A stretch of DNA of 11,078 nucleotides from an uncultured Rhodobiaceae bacterium. Its GTDB lineage: Archaea; Thermoplasmatota; Poseidoniia; Poseidoniales; Poseidoniaceae. The translations under genes and the position numbers were made by a program. The stretch covers positions 1 to 11,078 of the forward strand of contig CALDQY010000253.1 of the NCBI GenBank assembly GCA_937911445.1. Direction: 5' to 3'. Shown piece after piece: positions 6,732-11,078 of the stretch (position 1 is its first letter; each line of letters starts with the position of its first letter). Under the pieces are notes generated by a model that was given only the letters and a program-made list of their open reading frames with translations, searched no databases and was not told the DNA's origin.

Positions 6732-7115
6732 ATGAGTGAAATACCTGCTGAATTGTTTTACACGAAAGAACACGAATGGATTCGAATGGATGGAGATATT
6801 GCAACCATTGGCATTACAGACCATGCACAAGATGCACTTACCGATATCGTCTACATTGAACTGCCAGAAGGTGGAGAAATGCTGGAGGACATGGGTGAAT
6901 TTGCAATCGTCGAATCGGTAAAGTCCGCATCCCCTATCTTCGCTCCTCTTGCTGGAGAAATCACAGAAGTCAACTTCGATCTCGAAGACACACCTGAACT
7001 GATGAATTCAAGCCCATACGGTGAAGGATGGATTGTCAAAATGAAGTTGTCGAATCCCGATGATGTTTCAACACTCATGTCTGCAGATGCTTATCGAAGC
7101 ATGTTGGGCGAGTGA
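6732..7115 (+). CDS. gcvH: Glycine cleavage system H protein
   Basis: A 127-residue lipoyl carrier that shuttles the aminomethyl intermediate between the P, T and L proteins of the glycine cleavage system. The N-terminal FYTKEHEWIRM (9-19) and IGITDHAQDALTDIVYIELPE (27-47) are family hallmarks. The lipoylated lysine is Lys64 in AIVESVKSAS (59-68), followed by IFAPLAGEITEVN (69-81) and the C-terminal GEGWIVKM (98-105). Length is normal. I start at the ATG at 6732, with GGTGA at 6723-6727; a TTG at 6711 would add a stretch that does not fit the family. No gcvP, gcvT or lpd is present here, so the partners lie elsewhere or the protein serves another lipoate role. The stop overlaps the RNase HI start by 4 bases. 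Confidence 0.96.
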   Translation: MSEIPAELFYTKEHEWIRMDGDIATIGITDHAQDALTDIVYIELPEGGEMLEDMGEFAIVESVKSASPIFAPLAGEITEVNFDLEDTPELMNSSPYGEGWIVKMKLSNPDDVSTLMSADAYRSMLGE

Positions 7116-7660
7116 ACAGGTTGAGCGAACCAACGCGACTCACGTTGTACGTTGATGGTTCGTGCGATGGAAATCAGAACGTTGACGCAACCACACCTGC
7201 TGGCTGGGGCGTCGTTGTAGTCGAAGGAGATTCAGGTCTTGGACGTGGTAGTGGAGAAATCCAGACAGAATTGTCAGGACCCGTTTCAACCTCGCCCGAG
7301 GATGAGGAATTCATCGGAGCAGAAGTTGGCTCGAACAATACTGCCGAACTCTCCGGACTCTTCGCAGCATTACGATGGCTGTTAACCGAAGAGAATGAGG
7401 ATCCTGTATGCATTCGTCTCGATAGTCAATATGCGGGAAACATTGCAACTGGAGCATGGAGGGCAAAGGCGAACAGAGAATTAGCAGCACGTGTTCAATC
7501 CGTTTGGAACGAAGTGGCATCTCAACGAGAGCTCTCCTGGAATCACGTTCGTGCACATCGTGGCCATCGATGGAACGAGCGTGCTGACCATCTTGCAAAG
7601 CGAGCAATGCGTCGAGAACGTCCCTTACCCCTCACATTTTGGAAGCCTGGACAAGATTAA
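7112..7660 (+). CDS. rnhA: Ribonuclease HI
   Basis: A 182-residue RNase HI, which cleaves the RNA strand of RNA-DNA hybrids with two metal ions. The four acidic active-site residues are visible: Asp15 in YVDGSC, Glu79 in SNNTAELSG, Asp104 in RLDSQYA and Asp159 in NERADHLA. The region HVRAHRGH (145-152) supplies the conserved flexible-loop histidine. Residues 53-73 are an extra loop (ELSGPVSTSPEDEEFIGAEVG) of the kind found in longer RNase H proteins. There is no separate hybrid-binding domain. The start is a GTG whose bases overlap the GcvH stop (GTGA), pointing to translational coupling; a TTG at 7121 is a less likely start. The 3' end overlaps galU on the other strand by 3 bases. Confidence 0.93.
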   Translation: MNRLSEPTRLTLYVDGSCDGNQNVDATTPAGWGVVVVEGDSGLGRGSGEIQTELSGPVSTSPEDEEFIGAEVGSNNTAELSGLFAALRWLLTEENEDPVCIRLDSQYAGNIATGAWRAKANRELAARVQSVWNEVASQRELSWNHVRAHRGHRWNERADHLAKRAMRRERPLPLTFWKPGQD

Positions 7661-8517
7661 GCGAGGCGTTCATTCAACCACGCTTGCAATTCTTCTGCAT
7701 ACTCAGGCCGGCGTAAGGCATGATCAATTTGCGACTTCAGCCACTCAAATGGCAGACCGGAATCGTACCACGAAACCGAATCAGACAGGACGTGCGCGTG
7801 AAGGTGGCCAGAATCCATCCAGTGCTTCATCAATGCAATCGATTGAAGTTCCCCATATTCCTCTACGGAATAATGGTCAAGAAGTTCGAACGTATCCTCT
7901 GCAAACACATACCGGCCACATAGGGCGTATGTGGAAGGAGCCTCTTCTTTGCTCGGTTTTTCTACAATGGAAACAATTCTTCCTTCGTCCATGGATATGA
8001 TACCATAATTGCTCACGCGATCAGTGCCCACATTGTATACTGATGCGCTTGGTTGACCATGTTTCTCAAACAGCTGGACAAGTTCTTTCGAAACGTTCGA
8101 AGCCTGAAATTCTGTTAACGATGCGTGATTGGAAGTCAAGATGTTGTCTCCAAGCAACACCAGGAATGGCCCTGCAATGGCTTCTTTTCCCATCATGATG
8201 GCGTGACCAAGACCCTTCTGCTCATGTTGAGTATGGAAGAAGACTTCAACCCCATCAAGCGGATTGAGATGTTCGTTGCCTTTCGCATACATCGCATACG
8301 TTGCATTGAGGTTTTCTTGAAGAGGGGTGAAATCTTTTGCCGGAGAAGTAATGATGTGAATTCGGTCGCATCCTGCATGTTTGGCTTCAAGAATGAGATG
8401 ATGCATCACAGGAAGATCGACCAAGGGCAACAATTCCTTTGGAACATATGCACTTGTTGGAAGCATTCTGGTACCTAGACCTGCGGCGACAATGACAGCA
8501 TCACGAACCGTGCCCAT
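7657..8517 (-). CDS. galU: UTP-glucose-1-phosphate uridylyltransferase (GalU-like)
   Basis: A 286-residue nucleotidyltransferase expected to make UDP-glucose from UTP and glucose 1-phosphate in the cytoplasm. The signature AAGLGTRMLPTSAYVPKELLP spans residues 11-31, with GLGTR at 13-17 and Lys27. QKGLGHAI (100-107) is the GalU substrate loop, GDN (123-125) supplies the metal-binding Asp, and NYGII (170-174), EKP (186-188), GRYVF (201-205) and WYDSGLPFEW (250-259) complete the family pattern. Length is close to bacterial GalU (about 300). It would feed UDP-glucose to the dehydrogenase encoded about 6 kb away. No ribosome binding site is evident before the ATG at 8517, so it may be leaderless. 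It shares a 52-base divergent gap with the next gene. A related UDP-sugar pyrophosphorylase activity cannot be excluded. Confidence 0.9.
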   Translation of the reverse strand: MGTVRDAVIVAAGLGTRMLPTSAYVPKELLPLVDLPVMHHLILEAKHAGCDRIHIITSPAKDFTPLQENLNATYAMYAKGNEHLNPLDGVEVFFHTQHEQKGLGHAIMMGKEAIAGPFLVLLGDNILTSNHASLTEFQASNVSKELVQLFEKHGQPSASVYNVGTDRVSNYGIISMDEGRIVSIVEKPSKEEAPSTYALCGRYVFAEDTFELLDHYSVEEYGELQSIALMKHWMDSGHLHAHVLSDSVSWYDSGLPFEWLKSQIDHALRRPEYAEELQAWLNERLA

Positions 8518-8523
8518 GCTGTT

Positions 8524-8565
8524 GCTTGCAAGCGACAGGCTATCAAGCGTACACCCACTCGTGGG
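8524..8565. promoter_or_regulatory. Divergent promoter region with two palindromes
   Basis: The 52-base gap between galU (-) and the four-helix membrane gene (+) holds a perfect 10-base palindrome GCTTGCAAGC (8524-8533) and an interrupted palindrome CCCAC-TC-GTGGG (8554-8565). Both genes' promoters should lie here. The palindromes could be operator sites controlling one or both genes; short palindromes also arise by chance. No clear TATA box was seen. Confidence 0.35.
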
Positions 8566-8569
8566 ATTA

Positions 8570-8983
8570 ATGGAGTCAAATCGTAAGGTGGTTCTTCTCG
8601 CCAGTGGCGTGATACTCCTTTCGTTTTCATTCTTTGAATTCCTTCCTGCAGGGCCTTGGCTTGATGCTTCCTTCTCGAGAGGTATGAGCGGATTGCTTGG
8701 ACTATCGCTTCTCTATCTCAGTTGGTTTGAGTATGTGTTCAAGGAAGCGGGAGTTGTTCCAACCATCGCAAAATGGAAGCATCCTGAATCAAGTTGGAGA
8801 ACCGTTGTGGCCGTTGGAATTTCCGTCCTTGGCCTATCTTGGGTTTCTGGAAACACGGGAGTTGGTGATGTTCTACCTGAGCCTACTGCAATGCTGCTCA
8901 TGTTGATTGGTTTGCTTATCACGTACACTGGTTTCTATGCCTATTTAGTGACAAATGGGCCACTCAAGAGCGAAGAAGAATGA
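8570..8983 (+). CDS. Four-helix integral membrane protein of unknown function
   Basis: A 137-residue protein, not assigned to a family. Four hydrophobic segments are visible at about residues 7-25, 40-57, 77-94 and 107-126, joined by short polar loops (FLPAGPWLDASFSRG, FKEAGVVPTIAKWKHPE, GNTGVGDVLPEP), with an acidic C-terminal tail SEEE. It should sit in the cytoplasmic membrane. I start at the ATG at 8570. Earlier ATGs at 8516 and 8492 stay in frame, but they run into the galU start and the residues they add (MLLLASDRL and following) are not clearly part of the protein. It is divergent from galU and ends one base before the large surface protein on the other strand. No function is inferred. 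Confidence 0.72.
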   Translation: MESNRKVVLLASGVILLSFSFFEFLPAGPWLDASFSRGMSGLLGLSLLYLSWFEYVFKEAGVVPTIAKWKHPESSWRTVVAVGISVLGLSWVSGNTGVGDVLPEPTAMLLMLIGLLITYTGFYAYLVTNGPLKSEEE

Positions 8984-8996
8984 TTTATTCTTCTTC
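8972..8996. terminator. 10-bp inverted repeat spanning two convergent stop codons (possible bidirectional terminator)
   Basis: GAAGAAGAAT (8972-8981) and ATTCTTCTTC (8987-8996) are exact complements around the 5-base loop GATTT. The repeat covers both stops: TGA at 8981-8983 (+) and TTA at 8985-8987, the TAA of the - strand gene. Each gene ends in consecutive Glu codons, which creates the symmetry. Transcripts from either side end in a pyrimidine-rich arm, so it may act as a bidirectional terminator; coding constraint may equally explain it. Confidence 0.5.
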
Positions 8997-10994
8997 TGTT
9001 GTGAAGACATTCTCTTCGTTTCCTTTCATCGATACGATGATGAGAATGTAGGCTGCAATAACGCCTATAATCAGCAACAATGGGAGAGAAACTGAGTCCT
9101 CCGATGAGGCTGCTTTGTCATCGACAAGTTGCGAATCACTCGTATTGTTGGTTTGTACGATTTCTTCTTCCGGCCAGTCAATTCCGATGCGAACAATATG
9201 GATATCGCCATTCACATTTGTTGATTCGATGTGAATGAGGTTGACAGGTTCATCGATCTTGATTGAAAATTCATCACCAGATTGGGAAGCTGAGGACCAG
9301 AATGGATTTGTGTTTAGAGCATCGGTCCATCGAATGGTCGATTTTGTCTGAGAATGTGTAAACTGGAGGGTGAATGTGTCGTTTGTTAGTGATTGAAGTG
9401 TTACCCAGTCCCCGTTACTTAGTGATAGATTTTGATCTGTTAAATGAAGCATAAATTCAGGTAATTCAACAAGCTCAGTTGCACTCGAATCGTTGATTGT
9501 TTCAGAATCATCTGATTGTCCTTCGGGTGCAAAATAAACAGCGTTCTGTCCAAGAAGAATTCGATCATCAACATGAGTTCCTGGAGATGAACCCCAAGTG
9601 CCTTCCAAGGTTAAGGCGTACCAAGCCTCGCCCATTTCTTCGAAGGTCATGTGATGTTCAAGCGTTATCGGGTTCAATCGCGTAAGTTCTTCCCAAGCAG
9701 GCGTCATATCGGGATTGGAAGAGGTTGAAGTCCAGAGAATCGCATCTCCGCTAATGAAACGAGCATCAAGTTCCCATTCAAAATGAAGTGTAGAATTGTC
9801 TTGTTCAATATGGAGTTCAGAAATTGAAATGGGTAAATTCCTCTCGAGAATCGGCCCAACTTTCCCCGAAACATCGAACTGATCTATCTGAATGTTGCCT
9901 CGAGTGTCAACGAGTCCAATGGCATAGTGGGATGTTAACATCCAATCATCGGACAACTGGTGGATGAACTCCACACTCGTTGTGTCCAATTCAGCGAGAA
10001 CTTGAACGCCACTCTGCTCTAATGATACGATTGGGTTCGCTGCATGGTAAATTCGGATTTTATCGATATCCGATTGGGTCACTTCGCTCCATTGCAAAAC
10101 CGTTTGAGCTTCGCTTGGATTGAATTGGGCAATCAACGAGCCACCATATCGCGGTGCTTGGTTGTCCTCAACGACGGGTGTAGAGAGGCTGTTGGCACTG
10201 TGCAAACGCGTGTCTTCACGTGCTGGATAACATCCAAAATCATCACAATATGGAGGATAGAAACATGTCAACGTGTAGTAGACTTCACGATCGATGGATT
10301 GGTTTGTCCAATCTAAGGTAAATTGCGATGATGAAGCAGGGATGAAGTTCGTGACAAGCGTTTTGTCCATACCATCCCATGTCGATTTTGTCGCGGGTAC
10401 GGAATGTTCGTACAACGAGTGATAGAAATTATTGCCTGCGCAAGAAGGCCTCCATGTGAACACAGTTGATTGATTGGCTACGTCGTACTGCGCTGCGAAC
10501 AATTCGGGCGCAACTGAAGCAGGGACAACTTCACGATGACCTCTTAGAATCTGAGACAATCCGACATTCACTGCCTCGGTCCGCGTCCCATCTCGTAGGA
10601 TAGTTACAACAGCGTACGAAACTTCTCCTGACGTCCCTGGTGCAGGTTCGTAGACGAACGTGTGCACTTTACCTGAACAATCCTCATTCAGGTCGTTCAT
10701 GTAACAAGCAGGAATATCTTCCGCGACAATGGTTTCTGGTGTGATTGCGTTGGCAAAGAAGCGACCGTTTTCGATGCGGTGAATTTCGTACGTTGCCATC
10801 TTCAACTGATCAAGAAGCAACCCATCGGTCGTCTCAATGTTTCTCCATTGTAAAATAGTTGATTCCGAATCAGGGAAGAATTCGGCCCATGTTTCACGCG
10901 CTTCCAAAGTCTCATCATCTTCTTCAGCAGTAACCGATTGCATTGGAAATGCAAGAATGAGGAAGAGTATGAGGCCAATGGCTTGCGTTCTCAT
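8985..10994 (-). CDS. Large secreted, C-terminally membrane-anchored surface protein with beta-sandwich repeats
   Basis: A 669-residue protein. Residues 1-23 form a signal peptide (MRTQ, then a hydrophobic AIGLILFLILAF, then a likely cleavage after SVTA before EEDDE). Residues 638-655 are a single membrane helix (LLLIIGVIAAYILIIVSM), followed by a short tail ending TTEEE. The roughly 600-residue exterior is beta-rich. Motifs of the type S/T-T-x-L-x-W recur near 45-50, 176-181, 225-229, 298-302, 401-407 and 552-556, as in fibronectin-III- or Ig-like strands. Cysteines cluster at 97/106 and 244/250/255, which could form disulfides. An acidic, Ser/Thr-rich stretch precedes the helix. I chose the ATG at 10994 because it gives a compact signal peptide; ATGs at 11018 and 11048 are possible. 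This architecture is common in marine euryarchaea, and adhesion or degradation roles are conceivable, but no enzyme motif is seen. Confidence 0.8.
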   Translation of the reverse strand: MRTQAIGLILFLILAFPMQSVTAEEDDETLEARETWAEFFPDSESTILQWRNIETTDGLLLDQLKMATYEIHRIENGRFFANAITPETIVAEDIPACYMNDLNEDCSGKVHTFVYEPAPGTSGEVSYAVVTILRDGTRTEAVNVGLSQILRGHREVVPASVAPELFAAQYDVANQSTVFTWRPSCAGNNFYHSLYEHSVPATKSTWDGMDKTLVTNFIPASSSQFTLDWTNQSIDREVYYTLTCFYPPYCDDFGCYPAREDTRLHSANSLSTPVVEDNQAPRYGGSLIAQFNPSEAQTVLQWSEVTQSDIDKIRIYHAANPIVSLEQSGVQVLAELDTTSVEFIHQLSDDWMLTSHYAIGLVDTRGNIQIDQFDVSGKVGPILERNLPISISELHIEQDNSTLHFEWELDARFISGDAILWTSTSSNPDMTPAWEELTRLNPITLEHHMTFEEMGEAWYALTLEGTWGSSPGTHVDDRILLGQNAVYFAPEGQSDDSETINDSSATELVELPEFMLHLTDQNLSLSNGDWVTLQSLTNDTFTLQFTHSQTKSTIRWTDALNTNPFWSSASQSGDEFSIKIDEPVNLIHIESTNVNGDIHIVRIGIDWPEEEIVQTNNTSDSQLVDDKAASSEDSVSLPLLLIIGVIAAYILIIVSMKGNEENVFTTEEE

Positions 10995-11078
10995 GGTGGC
11001 AATTCGCACTGCATCCATTATCAGCGTGTCGCATTGTTGATGATACATCTAATCGATGAAACCGAGCGTATCGTCCAA

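Noticed and set aside
6774..6793. Near-direct repeat of GAATGGAT in the GcvH gene
   Set aside because: It encodes the conserved EHEWIRMDG region of GcvH, so coding constraint explains it.

Overview
The window looks like a compact, moderate-GC archaeal chromosome segment, most likely from a marine planktonic euryarchaeon of the Poseidoniales (Marine Group II/III) type. The support is indirect. There is a THEP1-type NTPase, typical of archaea, and a TATA-like element in front of it. There is a large secreted protein with beta-sandwich repeats and a C-terminal membrane anchor. Genes are tightly packed, and several starts have no clear ribosome binding site, as in leaderless archaeal genes. No rRNA, tRNA, CRISPR array, insertion sequence or phage gene was seen. 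The lineage is inference; no marker gene is present.

Layout. Positions 3-119 hold the C-terminal tail of an unidentified gene. Positions 210-2236 form a cell-surface sugar cluster on the + strand: an RmlA-like sugar-1-phosphate nucleotidyltransferase, an unusually short UDP-glucose/GDP-mannose dehydrogenase, and a GtrA-type membrane protein that overlaps the dehydrogenase gene. A DUF2237 gene (2199-2561, -) converges on GtrA and overlaps its 3' end. Positions 2686-5632 (+) carry two tandem paralogous TerB-like proteins followed by a stand-alone gamma-class N6-adenine DNA methyltransferase. Positions 5730-7660 (+) carry the THEP1 NTPase, a two-helix membrane protein, glycine cleavage H protein (GcvH) and RNase HI; the last two genes overlap by 4 bases. 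On the - strand, galU (7657-8517) converges on RNase HI. Opposite it, a four-helix membrane protein (8570-8983, +) is transcribed divergently. That gene converges on a large anchored surface protein (8985-10994, -).

How the genes may work together. GalU would make UDP-glucose, the dehydrogenase could oxidise it (or a related nucleotide sugar) to a uronic acid, the RmlA-like enzyme would make a second activated sugar, and GtrA-type proteins act in membrane steps of polysaccharide or lipid-linked sugar transfer. This fits surface glycan synthesis, next to a secreted surface protein. The most unusual block is the TerB-TerB-methyltransferase run. TerB proteins have been linked by comparative genomics to stress response and DNA processing, and the methyltransferase has no visible nuclease partner here. 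It is a candidate for an undescribed DNA-modification or defence module, but the evidence is adjacency only.
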